Positions 25,083-33,915 of a stretch of 54,408 nt of DNA are shown in pieces. Every line of letters starts with the position of its first letter. Positions within the stretch are counted from its first letter, which is position 1. Origin of the DNA: an uncultured Lachnospiraceae bacterium. GTDB lineage: Bacteria; Bacillota; Clostridia; Lachnospirales; Lachnospiraceae. The stretch lies in NCBI GenBank assembly GCA_947626475.1, contig CANQSK010000003.1:1-54408 (forward strand), given 5' to 3'. Made by a program: the position numbers and the translations under genes. A model generated the notes under the pieces. It saw only the letters and a program-made list of their open reading frames with translations. It was not told where the DNA came from and searched no databases.

Positions 25083-27113
25083 TCAGCAGATCTCGGCTCC
25101 TGACGGCATATCTTTCTCCGGCGTCATAAGAGCCAGATTGCCCTCCGCGTCCTCGGCGCACAGAAGCATGCCCTGCGACTCCAGTCCGGCCATCTTTCTG
25201 GGCGCCAGATTTACCAGAACCATAACCTTCTTACCGACCATCTGCTCCGGCGTATAATTGGACTTGATGCCGCTGCAGATCTGGCGGATTTCATTGCCGA
25301 TCTTTACCTGGCTGCAGAGAAGCTTCCTGGACTTCTTCACTTCCTCGCAGGCGATAATCTCACCTACCGCAAACTGCAGCTTGGCAAAATCATCGTAGGT
25401 AATCTCCGGCTTGGCCTCAACTGCCTGCGGAGCAGGTTCCGCCGCCTTTTCTGCCTGTCCTGCTGCTGTCCCGGAATCTGCCGCCGCCGAATCATTTCCT
25501 TCTTTTCCGGCGGCTTTCTCTTCCGCGGAGGTCTCGTACATGGCCTCCACCTTCGCCATCACTTCCTTCAGGTCAAGCCGCGCGAAAAGAATCTCCGGCT
25601 TGTCCGTCACCTGGTTGCCGTCAGGATACAGCCCGAAGCGGTCCATAGCGGAAAGCTCCCGCCTGTCCGTCTTAAGCTGAGCCAGGATCTTCTGAGAAGT
25701 TTCCGGCATAAACGGCTCCAGAAGGGACGCTCCGATGGCGATTGCCTCCGTCAGATTGTAAAGCACCTCCGCCAGACGGTCTTTTCTGGCCTCATCCTTA
25801 GCCAGCGCCCAGGGAGTTGTCTCGTCAATATATTTGTTGCTGCGCCGGAAGATGCCGAATATCTCCGTAATGGCATCTGCCACCCGAAGCTGCTCCATCT
25901 TCTCGTCTACCTTCTTCACAGCGTCCAGAACCGCGGCCTTCAGATCCGCGTCTACGTCCTCCGCCGCGCCGGTCTTCCTCACCACGCCGCCGAAATATCT
26001 GTTGCTCATGGAAATGGTTCGGTTCACCAGATTGCCCAGGATATTGGCCAGATCGGAGTTGACCCGCTCTACCATCAGCTCCCAGGAAATAACGCCGTCA
26101 TTGTCAAAGGGCATCTCATGAAGCACAAAATAGCGCACCGCGTCCACACCGAAGAAATCCACCAGAGTATCCGCATAAAGCACATTGCCCCTGGATTTGC
26201 TCATCTTGCCGTCCCCCTGCAGAAGCCAGGGATGTCCGAACACCTGCTTCGGCAGCGGCACATCCAAAGCCATCAGGAAGATAGGCCAGTAGATGGTATG
26301 GAACCGGATGATGTCCTTCCCGATCAGATGCAGGTCCGCCGGCCAATATTTCCGGAACCGCTCTGAGCTGCTGCCGTCACAGTCGTAGCCGATGCCGGTG
26401 ATATAGTTGGTCAGCGCGTCCAGCCACACGTAGGTTACATGCTTCGGGTCAAAGGTCACCGGAATGCCCCACTTGAAGGAAGTCCTAGAAACACACAGAT
26501 CCTGGAGGCCCGGAAGAAGGAAATTGTTCATCATCTCATTCTTGCGGGATACCGGCTGGATAAATTCCGGATGGTCGTTGATATGCTGAATCAGACGGTC
26601 CGCGTATTTGCTCATCCGGAAGAAATAAGCCTCCTCCCTGGCAGGCTTCACTTCACGTCCGCAGTCCGGGCATTTGCCGTCCACCAGCTGAGATTCGGTC
26701 CAGAAGGACTCGCAGGGCGTGCAGTAAAGCCCCTCGTAATATCCCTTGTAAATATCTCCCTGGTCGTACAGCTTCTTAAAGATCTTCTGCACCTGGGCCT
26801 CATGGTCCTTGTCGGTGGTGCGGATAAATTTATCATAAGACGTATTCATCAAATCCCAGATCGTCTTGATCTGACCCGCTACGCCGTCCACAAATTCCTG
26901 AGGCGTCACTCCCGCCTCCTGGGCCTTCTGCTCAATCTTCTGGCCGTGCTCGTCGGTACCGGTCTGGAAGAATACGTCATATCCCTGAGCTCTCTTATAT
27001 CTGGCAATACTGTCCGCCAATACGATCTCATACGTGTTTCCGATATGGGGTTTGCCGGAAGTATAGGCGATAGCTGTCGTAATGTAATATGGTTTCTTGC
27101 AATCCTTACACAT
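25083..27113 (-). CDS. metG: Methionyl-tRNA synthetase
   Basis: A 676-residue class I synthetase that charges tRNA-Met. It has the HIGH-type motif KPHIGNTYE near residue 20, a zinc-binding CxxC pair (CTPCE and CPDCG), the KMSKSRGN loop, and a C-terminal tRNA-binding (OB/EMAP-type) domain joined by an Ala/Glu-rich linker. The start at 27113 (MCKDC) is chosen because AGGAGG lies 9 bases upstream; an ATG at 27119 is only 3 bases from it. It is transcribed alone from its own promoter. Confidence 0.96.
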   Translation of the reverse strand: MCKDCKKPYYITTAIAYTSGKPHIGNTYEIVLADSIARYKRAQGYDVFFQTGTDEHGQKIEQKAQEAGVTPQEFVDGVAGQIKTIWDLMNTSYDKFIRTTDKDHEAQVQKIFKKLYDQGDIYKGYYEGLYCTPCESFWTESQLVDGKCPDCGREVKPAREEAYFFRMSKYADRLIQHINDHPEFIQPVSRKNEMMNNFLLPGLQDLCVSRTSFKWGIPVTFDPKHVTYVWLDALTNYITGIGYDCDGSSSERFRKYWPADLHLIGKDIIRFHTIYWPIFLMALDVPLPKQVFGHPWLLQGDGKMSKSRGNVLYADTLVDFFGVDAVRYFVLHEMPFDNDGVISWELMVERVNSDLANILGNLVNRTISMSNRYFGGVVRKTGAAEDVDADLKAAVLDAVKKVDEKMEQLRVADAITEIFGIFRRSNKYIDETTPWALAKDEARKDRLAEVLYNLTEAIAIGASLLEPFMPETSQKILAQLKTDRRELSAMDRFGLYPDGNQVTDKPEILFARLDLKEVMAKVEAMYETSAEEKAAGKEGNDSAAADSGTAAGQAEKAAEPAPQAVEAKPEITYDDFAKLQFAVGEIIACEEVKKSRKLLCSQVKIGNEIRQICSGIKSNYTPEQMVGKKVMVLVNLAPRKMAGLESQGMLLCAEDAEGNLALMTPEKDMPSGAEIC

Positions 27114-27144
27114 CGTCATGTTCCTCCTAAAACTATTTACACTA

Positions 27145-27173
27145 AGTGTACCTTTTTGAATCTTTTTCGTCAA
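27145..27173 (-). promoter_or_regulatory. Sigma-A promoter of metG
   Basis: Read on the minus strand: TTGACG (27173-27168), 17-base spacer, TACACT (27150-27145). No T-box or SAM riboswitch is visible between it and the start. Confidence 0.7.
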
Positions 27174-27228
27174 TCATTTTCGCTAAATTGCCGTGAAAAA
27201 GGCTTCGCGCCAAACTCCCGGTTCTCAG

Positions 27229-27257
27229 TTGTAAATTCCGACAATATACTTTATACT
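27229..27257 (+). promoter_or_regulatory. Promoter of the DUF885 lipoprotein gene
   Basis: TTGTAA (27229-27234), 17-base spacer, TATACT (27252-27257), 21 bases before the start codon region. It is divergent from the metG promoter. Confidence 0.55.
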
Positions 27258-27278
27258 ATAAAGATGGAGGATTTTATT

Positions 27279-29144
27279 ATGAACGGACTTTCAGAAAATT
27301 ATAACTGGAAAAAGCGGCTGTTTCTCCTGGTCCTCTGCCTGCTTATGGGCCTGACAGCCGGCTGCCGTCAGTACGACCGGATCTCGGCCCCTTCCGGCAA
27401 GGCAGGCGGAGCGGATTCCTCCGAGAGCGAGTATGAGATTTATCATCAGGGCTCTTCGCAGGCCAGGGAATCCTTTGAAGAGCTGTGCGGGCAGCTCTTT
27501 CGGGAACAGCTCTCATCTTCTTTTCTCACTCTGCACTATACACTGCTGAATCCGGAAGACTACGGCATTACGGATTACGAGAAATCCTTCGGCGATTTCA
27601 GCCTGGACAATATGAGGGCGGAACGTCAGAAACAAAAAGCCCTTCATTCCGCTTTCGCCCAGATCGACCCAGAACTTTTGGATCAGGAACAGCAGCTGAC
27701 ATACCGGATTCTAATGGAGGCTTTCGAGGCAGAAGATACCGGCGACGGCCTGGAACTGTATTATCAGCCCCTCGCTCCCTCCACCGGGATTCAGGCTCAG
27801 CTTCCCGTTATCCTGGGAGAATTCACGCTCCGAAACCGCCGGGATATTGAGGATTATCTGACCCTTCTTGACAATATTGACGAGTATTATCAGCAGATAC
27901 TGGACTTTGAAAAACAGAAATCCCAGGCCGGTTTTTTTATGACCGACGCCTGTGTGGACCAGATTACGGCAGAATGTGAAGCCTATCTCCTTCCGGCAGA
28001 GCACAATTTCATGACCACAATCTTTAACCAGCAGCTGGAAAACATAGAAGACCTGACCGAAGAAGAGAAGGCAGATTACCGGGACAGAAATCAGACAATC
28101 GTCGCAGAAAGCTTTATTCCTGCCTACCAGCTGCTGATCAGCGGCCTTCAGGAACTAAAGGGCACCTGCCTCAATGACCAGGGGCTATGTTATTATCCGG
28201 ACGGGGCCGCATACTATGAATATCTGGTGCGCTCTTCCGTGGGCACAACCTACGAGACGATAGAAGAATTGCAGGAAGCCATATCCCGGCAGGTGAACGA
28301 TGATTTGACAGCCATGTCGCAAATTCTAAAAGAACACCCGGAAACCGCGGAACAGATTGAGAATTATCAGTTCTCCCTTACGGATCCGAATGAGATTCTG
28401 AACCATCTGAGGGATCAGATCACCGAAGATTTTCCGGAATGTCCGGAATGCCATTATGTCACCAAGACCGTCCCGGAAGACCTGGCCCACACCCTGGGAC
28501 CGGCTTTCTTCCTGGTACCGCCTATTGATGATTACGACCACTGCATTATCTACATTAACCCGGACAGCACTACCAGCCTGCAGCCCCTTTATTCCACCCT
28601 GGCTCACGAAGGCATTCCTGGCCATATGTATCAAAACGCTTATTTCCACTCCAGATGCACCAGCGACATCCGCCGCGTCCTGTCTTTCATCAGTTACAGC
28701 GAGGGCTGGGCTTTCTACGTGGAAAACTATTCCTACACGACAGACAACGGTCTCTCGCCGGAGCTGGGCCGGCTGCTGGCCCACAATGCCGCCGCCAGCC
28801 TGGGGATTCACGCCCTCATGGATATCAACATTAACTACTTCGGTTGGACCCGGCAGCAGGTAAGGGAATTTCTGAACCCCTATTTCAGCTCGGATTCCGG
28901 GGAAGAGGGCGACGTGGCAGAGGCTGTCTACAATACAATGCTGAACTCACCTGTCGACTATCTGAATTACTATGTCGGATACCTGGAAATCCTCAACATG
29001 CGCGACCAGGCCATGGAAACTCTGGGCGACCGGTTCGAGCTGAAGAAATTCCATGAATTTCTTCTGGATATAGGGCCCGCTCCTTTCACTGTCATCAACG
29101 ATGAATTTCATGTATGGCTGATGACCTACGGGCTTCAGTCCTAG
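27279..29144 (+). CDS. DUF885 family lipoprotein (putative zinc carboxypeptidase-like)
   Basis: A 621-residue secreted lipoprotein with signal peptide and lipobox LTAGC near residue 26. The C-terminal half contains LAHEGIPGHMYQ, the HExxPGH motif of DUF885, and EGWAFYVENY downstream, both suggesting a metallopeptidase active site. It would act outside the membrane on peptides. The ATG at 27279 is chosen for the GGAGG 8 bases upstream and because the signal peptide starts there; the open frame continues upstream over metG but is not coding. Confidence 0.85.
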   Translation: MNGLSENYNWKKRLFLLVLCLLMGLTAGCRQYDRISAPSGKAGGADSSESEYEIYHQGSSQARESFEELCGQLFREQLSSSFLTLHYTLLNPEDYGITDYEKSFGDFSLDNMRAERQKQKALHSAFAQIDPELLDQEQQLTYRILMEAFEAEDTGDGLELYYQPLAPSTGIQAQLPVILGEFTLRNRRDIEDYLTLLDNIDEYYQQILDFEKQKSQAGFFMTDACVDQITAECEAYLLPAEHNFMTTIFNQQLENIEDLTEEEKADYRDRNQTIVAESFIPAYQLLISGLQELKGTCLNDQGLCYYPDGAAYYEYLVRSSVGTTYETIEELQEAISRQVNDDLTAMSQILKEHPETAEQIENYQFSLTDPNEILNHLRDQITEDFPECPECHYVTKTVPEDLAHTLGPAFFLVPPIDDYDHCIIYINPDSTTSLQPLYSTLAHEGIPGHMYQNAYFHSRCTSDIRRVLSFISYSEGWAFYVENYSYTTDNGLSPELGRLLAHNAAASLGIHALMDININYFGWTRQQVREFLNPYFSSDSGEEGDVAEAVYNTMLNSPVDYLNYYVGYLEILNMRDQAMETLGDRFELKKFHEFLLDIGPAPFTVINDEFHVWLMTYGLQS

Positions 29145-29255
29145 GACGTCCCGGAACACCTTGAGTCTCGCGACGCCTTGAGTCGAATCTCCGGCGCTAC
29201 CTTCGGCGCTATATCGCCCCAACAGCGCCGCCCCGATAATAAATATCCATACTAA

Positions 29256-29291
29256 AAACTCCGGGAAAGCAAAATGCCTCTCCCGGAGTTT
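29256..29291. terminator. Bidirectional terminator
   Basis: An 11-bp stem (AAACTCCGGGA at 29256-29266 with TCCCGGAGTTT at 29281-29291), loop of 14 bases, between the convergent DUF885 and GerMN-like genes. A CT-rich stretch follows to about 29390. Confidence 0.75.
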
Positions 29292-29393
29292 GCTGTTGCT
29301 CAGTTCAGTTTTCTATATTCTCTATCTTTTAAATCTCTGACTTTCCGTTCTTTCTCTTAGTTTTTCGATTCTCTGATCTCTGAATCATACAGA

Positions 29394-30062
29394 CTACTGG
29401 GCAGTCGTCTCTTCCTCTTCGTCCACTTCCTCCAGCATTCCCCAGCCGGGATCCTCCTCGGTCTCCTCCTCATCCACAGTGTTCACATACTCTGTGTCAT
29501 ACTCCAGATAATCATCGTCTCCTTGAACAATGTGACCGCTCTCATAGTTGGCGCCGTTCACCAGCAGTTTCAGCTTGTCGAGCTCATAATTCTCGATAAA
29601 GGTATTACCTACCGCGCCCAGCATCATAATCTCAGCGTCCGTTCCCAGTGACGTCGGCACCTGAGACAGGTCCAGGGTTCCAATACGCTCACCGCCGCTT
29701 GCCCCCGCGGGAGCGCCCGGTCCCATGGGAATATCTCCCACAACCTCAAAGGAAAGAATCTCCGTTCCCTCATCCAGCACGCCGAACTCAATCAGTTTAT
29801 CCAGAAGCACCTGCTCGTTCATCTCTTCTTCATTCACCTGAACTCTCTCCAGTTCAGTGGCGTCGCTGTTGCTGCGGTACACAAACATCATCTCCAGCGC
29901 CGGCAGATTCGGGTCCGGTGTCCGGTCGATCACGACCGGCGGATTCGTCTCCGGTGAAAAAGATGTCTCCGGTCTAAGGGAATCATCTACCTTTGTAGGG
30001 CTGCAGGCTGTCAGCATGCTCAGCGCCAGAACACCAATCATAAATATCGAAAATCTCCTCAT
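29394..30062 (-). CDS. GerMN-like lipoprotein
   Basis: A 222-residue lipoprotein with signal peptide and lipobox LTAC near residue 19. The middle (residues 55-185) looks like a single GerMN-type domain, with MMFVYRSN at the start and NTFIENYELDKLKLLVNG at the end. The C terminus is highly acidic (EEETEEDPGWG...EEEE). GerMN domains occur in spore-germination and spore-engulfment proteins, but similar vegetative lipoproteins are common. The ATG at 30062 is the first in front of the signal peptide; AGGAGG is a little distant (12 bases). Confidence 0.65.
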   Translation of the reverse strand: MRRFSIFMIGVLALSMLTACSPTKVDDSLRPETSFSPETNPPVVIDRTPDPNLPALEMMFVYRSNSDATELERVQVNEEEMNEQVLLDKLIEFGVLDEGTEILSFEVVGDIPMGPGAPAGASGGERIGTLDLSQVPTSLGTDAEIMMLGAVGNTFIENYELDKLKLLVNGANYESGHIVQGDDDYLEYDTEYVNTVDEEETEEDPGWGMLEEVDEEEETTAQ

Positions 30063-30104
30063 AATCTTAGTTATCCTCCTTACAGTATATCTTGAGCGTA
30101 CCTT

Positions 30105-30133
30105 ATTATACATGATTTCCAATTTATTGGCAA
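30105..30133 (-). promoter_or_regulatory. Sigma-A promoter of the GerMN-like gene
   Basis: Minus strand: TTGCCA (30133-30128), 17-base spacer, TATAAT (30110-30105). Confidence 0.7.
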
Positions 30134-30155
30134 CATTTAATTCCTTATAGATTTC

Positions 30156-30689
30156 TTACAATCCTATGTAATTTCCCAGCCAGATACTGGCCGCGATCCC
30201 CGCTCCGGTGGCCAAAAGGGCTCCCGGAAGCGTATAGCGGGTCCTTTTCACCTTTACCGACATAAAGTAGATACTCATGGTATAAAATACGGTCTCCGTA
30301 CAGCTGAGCATAATGGAGACCGTCAGACCCAGCCGGGAATCCGGCCCGTATTCTTTGAAAATATCCAGAGCAAGACCTGTAGCCGCGCTGGAAGAAAACA
30401 GTTTCACCAGCGCCGCCGGCAGCAGCTGAGGCGGAAACCCCACCTTTTCCAGCCAGCCGTCCATTCGCCCCACTAAAAACTCCAAAAGCCCCGATGTTCT
30501 CAGAACTCCCACCCCGGTCATCAGTCCGACGAGCGTCGGCATGATTCCCAGTACAGTCCTGGCTCCTTCCTTCGCTCCTTCCACAAAATCATCATAGACC
30601 GGCCGCTTCATCAGTAAGCCAAAACCCACAATGTAAAAAATCATAAACGGAAGCATGCAGTCCGAAAGATACAATAAAAGTTTCATCAT
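30156..30689 (-). CDS. spmB: Spore maturation protein B
   Basis: A 177-residue membrane protein of the nucleoside-recognition (Gate) family. GARTVLGIMPTLVGLMTGVGVLR and SCTETVFYTMSIYF are typical of SpmB. With SpmA it is needed for spore-core dehydration and heat resistance in Bacillus and Clostridium. The ATG overlaps the spmA stop by 4 bases (ATGA), so the pair is translationally coupled. Confidence 0.92.
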   Translation of the reverse strand: MMKLLLYLSDCMLPFMIFYIVGFGLLMKRPVYDDFVEGAKEGARTVLGIMPTLVGLMTGVGVLRTSGLLEFLVGRMDGWLEKVGFPPQLLPAALVKLFSSSAATGLALDIFKEYGPDSRLGLTVSIMLSCTETVFYTMSIYFMSVKVKRTRYTLPGALLATGAGIAASIWLGNYIGL

Positions 30690-31303
30690 CTGCCGGACCT
30701 GTCCTTTCGTTCCATCAGCCTGCAGAACAAAACCGCCACCGCGGTACTGACCGCCGTCGCGGCTATGGCCGGACCGACAATGGCAGCCGGCGAGCGGCTG
30801 CCATACTGCGTCCGATAAGCAATCATATTAACCGGTATCAGCTGCAGAGAAGAAATATTAATGATCAGAAACGTGCACATCTCCCGGCTGGCGGCAGCCG
30901 GCGGTACCGCATTTTTTGACTGCTCTCTGCGTTCTTCCTCCAGCCCGGCCAGCTCTTCCATAGCTTTCAGCCCTGCCGGCGTAGCCGCCCAGCCTAATCC
31001 CAGAATATTGGCTATCATATTAACGGCAATAAACCGATTGGCCGGATGTCCTTCGGGAATTCCCGGAAACAGGAAGCGGAGAACCGGCGTCATTTTCCCG
31101 GCCAGCCAGTCGATAAGCCCGGCTTTCTCCCCCACCTTCAGAATACCTGTCCACAGAGAGATCACGCCCAGCATGGTAACGCAAAGACTGACCGCCTCTC
31201 CGGCTGCGCCGAGAACCCCCTGCGCCACCGCTGCCACATTGCCTCCCGGCACCGCCCACAGGATCCCCGCCAGTATCATAAACGCCCACAGATAATTCAG
31301 CAT
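30686..31303 (-). CDS. spmA: Spore maturation protein A
   Basis: A 205-residue membrane protein of the nucleoside-recognition family: VTMLGVISLWTGILKVGEKAG and the later NMIANILGLGWAATPAGLKAMEEL are SpmA hallmarks. It acts with SpmB at the forespore. The ribosome site in front of the ATG is GC-rich and not canonical. The gene starts at the border of the accessory island. Confidence 0.92.
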   Translation of the reverse strand: MLNYLWAFMILAGILWAVPGGNVAAVAQGVLGAAGEAVSLCVTMLGVISLWTGILKVGEKAGLIDWLAGKMTPVLRFLFPGIPEGHPANRFIAVNMIANILGLGWAATPAGLKAMEELAGLEEERREQSKNAVPPAAASREMCTFLIINISSLQLIPVNMIAYRTQYGSRSPAAIVGPAIAATAVSTAVAVLFCRLMERKDRSGR

Positions 31304-31480
31304 ATTCCGCCCGCCCCGAATTTCGTATCAGTTTACTATACTTTGGAGGGGGTGGTTTTATGCCGGAATCTGCTTTGAATTTTTTCTGTGGGTAGTGGAC
31401 GAATGTGACATCCTTCGTCAAGCTAGGGACATCTCTTCGCCCTAAAAATACAGCTAATCGCTTTAAGTTCGGTGTTTATT
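31304..31480. other. Border region between spmA and the island
   Basis: No convincing gene is seen. The spmA-proximal part carries a minus-strand TATAGT likely to belong to the spmA promoter. A plus-strand ATG at 31360 behind GGAGGGGG opens only an 11-codon frame. Base composition turns A/T-rich from about 31430 onward. Confidence 0.5.
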
Positions 31481-31690
31481 TTATTCTGAGGTTTTCTCTG
31501 AATCCTTAATACGATAATAATCTTTCAAATCCACATTGATCCTGACTTTCGTATCCGGTTTTCAGTTGCTCAAGAGGCCCACGACTTCGACATTGTTTTC
31601 GTTAAGCAACACCTTGTCACCATTTTCAGCGTCATAATCTACGCGGAATTTAAATCTGATACGCTTCAGGATGCTTCCATCTTCCTGTCG
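31481..31690 (-). pseudogene. Broken C-terminal tail, recombinase-like, resembling the rlmD tail
   Basis: Minus-strand frame of 70 codons without a start, bounded upstream by TAA and interrupted by an in-frame TGA. It reads GSILKRIRFKFRVDYD, then NNVEVVGLLSN-stop-KPDTKVRINVDL and KDYYRIKDSEKTSE. The first part resembles the C-terminal part of large serine recombinases; the end lines up without gaps with the last 30 residues of the RlmD protein encoded 2.4 kb away (VETVCCLSN ... DYYRIKNEEGS). It is probably a relic of the element that brought in the ATPase/RloB genes. The recombinase assignment is from memory of such tails and is tentative. Confidence 0.5.
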
Positions 31691-31808
31691 TTAAGGAAAT
31701 AGATTAATCCTCTCAATAAAGATATTTTAAAACTCCGTTCTTCGTTTTGGGTACAAGAAAAAGACCATGCTCTTCACATGATCCTAAACAATCAGCTTTA
31801 TGTAATTT

Positions 31809-32468
31809 CTACATCAATTCACAACCTTCAAGTATCTTCTCTATAATCTCCCAGATCATCAGCGATGGATTCTCCTCATAATACGAGTATCCTCTATACT
31901 GGTGCAATGTATAACCGTTCTGCTTATTAATCTCCATAATAGCTTTTGCTCTTTTAACAGCTTCGATCACATCCCTCAGAGTCAGTTTCTTCAGACACCT
32001 CTTAAAATTCGCCTCATGCTTGAACTCATCCATGTTCTCAAAGCTTTCGTCGTAGGCCTTATTAATCGACGTGATGTATTGTTTTCTGTGTGAAAACGAT
32101 CCACGACAATCCATCTTATGAAGAATTATCCAGAGATCAAAGGTAAAGTTACTGTAACCAAATTTGTAGGTTATCTGTTTCTTAAGGCTCTTTGTGTCAG
32201 CCATACGATCCATGGTCTCTCTAAACTGCTCCGCATGAACCTCTTCAGAGCTTTCATAATCAGACAGATGCCAGATTTCAACCTTGCCCGTTATTGCAAG
32301 TGACTTGGCTCGCTTCAGCGGATCCTTCTGGATCTGCTTGTTAAAAGAGACCTTGCTGACGGCCTCAGGAGCATTATTGATCTGATCCTGAAGCCATTCC
32401 AGATACCACTGTTCTGTTTCTCCCTCCACGCTGAAGTAATACTTCAGCGTACTTTTACGCTTGATCAT
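31809..32468 (-). CDS. RloB-domain protein, AbiLii-like second gene of a defence-type pair
   Basis: A 219-residue protein with the RloB-family pattern: FSVEGETEQWYLEW (residues 12-25), WHLSDYES near residue 66 and NFTFDLWIILHK near residue 107. The acidic EGETE plus later Asp residues look like a Toprim-type metal site, so a nuclease is plausible. RloB genes accompany RloA ATPases in restriction islands, and the lactococcal AbiL phage-abortive system has a similar pair. The ATG overlaps the ATPase stop by 4 bases and has its own GGGAGGTG site. G+C is visibly below the neighbours. Confidence 0.75.
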   Translation of the reverse strand: MIKRKSTLKYYFSVEGETEQWYLEWLQDQINNAPEAVSKVSFNKQIQKDPLKRAKSLAITGKVEIWHLSDYESSEEVHAEQFRETMDRMADTKSLKKQITYKFGYSNFTFDLWIILHKMDCRGSFSHRKQYITSINKAYDESFENMDEFKHEANFKRCLKKLTLRDVIEAVKRAKAIMEINKQNGYTLHQYRGYSYYEENPSLMIWEIIEKILEGCELM

Positions 32469-33784
32469 TCGTCCACCTCCCTTGAGAGAAGTTCTTCAAA
32501 GATCGGCGTAAAGTCGATATCCTTTATCGCGCCATAACGTCCGACAAAATAATTCTTCATATAATCTTCATGCTGTCTCACACCCTTGTCACCTGTGGTT
32601 CCAAAGTCTGACAGCGCATAGAGGATGCTCTGGTTGGTATCTTCCTCACGCTCTACAAACTTGATTTCATCCCTCCGGAAGATATTGGAGTTCAGGAAGA
32701 TTGGATTATGCGTATTAAAAATCAGCTGTGCATGCTTTACGTTGATGTCGTCATTGTGGAACACATTGATTATGCTGTTAAGCGCCATCGGGTGAATCGA
32801 CGCATCGAATTCATCCACGATTAGCACCGCACCAGTAAGCAATGCTTTTATAACAAGCGGAAAGATCGTAATGAAGCGGATCGTTCCGTAGGATTCAAAA
32901 ATATCTGCAGCCATTGCCACATTCTTCTTATTCTTCAAGCCATTAAATATTGAGCAAAGCCGTGTTTCAGACTCATCATCAGCCACCACATACCCAACTG
33001 CATTGGAATTGATACCAAATATCTTCGCAGCATCATTTGTGGTCTTCTCAATATAGACTGTAGCTTTCTGCGGATCTGAAAAACGTTTGATCAGCTGTAT
33101 GGAGTCTGCCCTGCAGATTACCATGAACTTATTTGCAAACCAATCAGTAATCAGCTTTGCAAAGGTACTGGAATAGATAAGCCTGAATCCATTAGCCAAA
33201 AACAATTCCTCCGGATTCAATCCGCGTTCTGCAATCTCCAGCAGGCTGTCTGAAGAATCGTTTTGCATGTGATCTGTGATAGATTTCAAAGTTCCGATCT
33301 TCAGATGATCGTTCCTCTCAAATACCATCTCCCCATTAACCGTCAGACCTTCTCTGATAACTTTTCTCGTTGCTTCGGTCTCCATGAAGGCTCCAAGGTA
33401 GATAATAAGCTCATACTGAATCCTGTATCCGCCCTCTGTGAAGTCAATCACAAATTCCACCGGCTTACCATCGACATTCTGATTGTTTGGTATAAGTTCC
33501 AGATTAGCTGCTGCCGGATTTGGCATCATCTGCTCTTCGGTGTTCCTGATGTTGCCCCGGAGCACGATTGCCCTCAGAACATCCATTGCGCCGATAATGT
33601 TTGTCTTGCCAGACGCATTGGGACCATACAACACAGAAGTACTAAGACCACGGATTTCTTTACCTTTGATCTTTTCCCTGCACAGACTGTAATCAAGTCC
33701 CTTCTGCTTTGGTGCTGCCGTCATAATCAAGTCAGCTTCCTCAGAAAAGGACTTATAATTCTTGGTTTTGAATTCCAGAAGCAT
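32465..33784 (-). CDS. AAA15/RloA-like ATPase, AbiLi-like first gene of a defence-type pair
   Basis: A 439-residue SMC/ABC-like ATPase of the AAA_15/AAA_21 type. It begins LEFKTKNYKSF, has Walker A GPNASGKT (54-61), a Walker B VLIVDEFDASIHP near residue 320, and the H-loop NTHNPIF. This architecture is used by RloA, AbiLi, PtuA and OLD-like defence proteins, which bind DNA or nucleotides and license a partner effector. The ATG at 33784 follows GGAG at 8 bases. It is driven by its own strong promoter and is translationally coupled to the RloB gene. Confidence 0.8.
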   Translation of the reverse strand: MLLEFKTKNYKSFSEEADLIMTAAPKQKGLDYSLCREKIKGKEIRGLSTSVLYGPNASGKTNIIGAMDVLRAIVLRGNIRNTEEQMMPNPAAANLELIPNNQNVDGKPVEFVIDFTEGGYRIQYELIIYLGAFMETEATRKVIREGLTVNGEMVFERNDHLKIGTLKSITDHMQNDSSDSLLEIAERGLNPEELFLANGFRLIYSSTFAKLITDWFANKFMVICRADSIQLIKRFSDPQKATVYIEKTTNDAAKIFGINSNAVGYVVADDESETRLCSIFNGLKNKKNVAMAADIFESYGTIRFITIFPLVIKALLTGAVLIVDEFDASIHPMALNSIINVFHNDDINVKHAQLIFNTHNPIFLNSNIFRRDEIKFVEREEDTNQSILYALSDFGTTGDKGVRQHEDYMKNYFVGRYGAIKDIDFTPIFEELLSREVDE

Positions 33785-33828
33785 ATTTCTATCTCCATTC
33801 TGCAAGTTTTTTGCAAAATCATGGATAT

Positions 33829-33856
33829 ATTATAACTGATACAGCTGTAAAGTCAA
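33829..33856 (-). promoter_or_regulatory. Promoter of the ATPase/RloB pair
   Basis: Minus strand: TTGACT (33856-33851), 16-base spacer, TATAAT (33834-33829). TTTGCAAAA and repeated ATTCTGCA motifs flank it (about 33800-33890) and could be operator sites; no regulator gene is in the island. Confidence 0.65.
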
Positions 33857-33915
33857 TACTGTTTCACCGATTTTGCAGAATTTATGCAGAATACAACTTC
33901 GTAATTTTTCACTTG

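Noticed and set aside
27120-27230. Possible T-box or SAM riboswitch before metG
   Set aside because: No T-box sequence, specifier stem or terminator pair is visible; only a plain promoter and leader of about 30 bases.
31360-31395. 11-codon plus-strand ORF behind GGAGGGGG
   Set aside because: Too short to judge, and it lies in the spmA promoter region on the opposite strand.
31809-33784. Septu (PtuAB), retron or OLD-GajAB assignment for the ATPase pair
   Set aside because: The second gene lacks an HNH motif (PtuB), no reverse transcriptase or ncRNA is present, and it lacks a UvrD helicase partner; the RloB pattern fits better.
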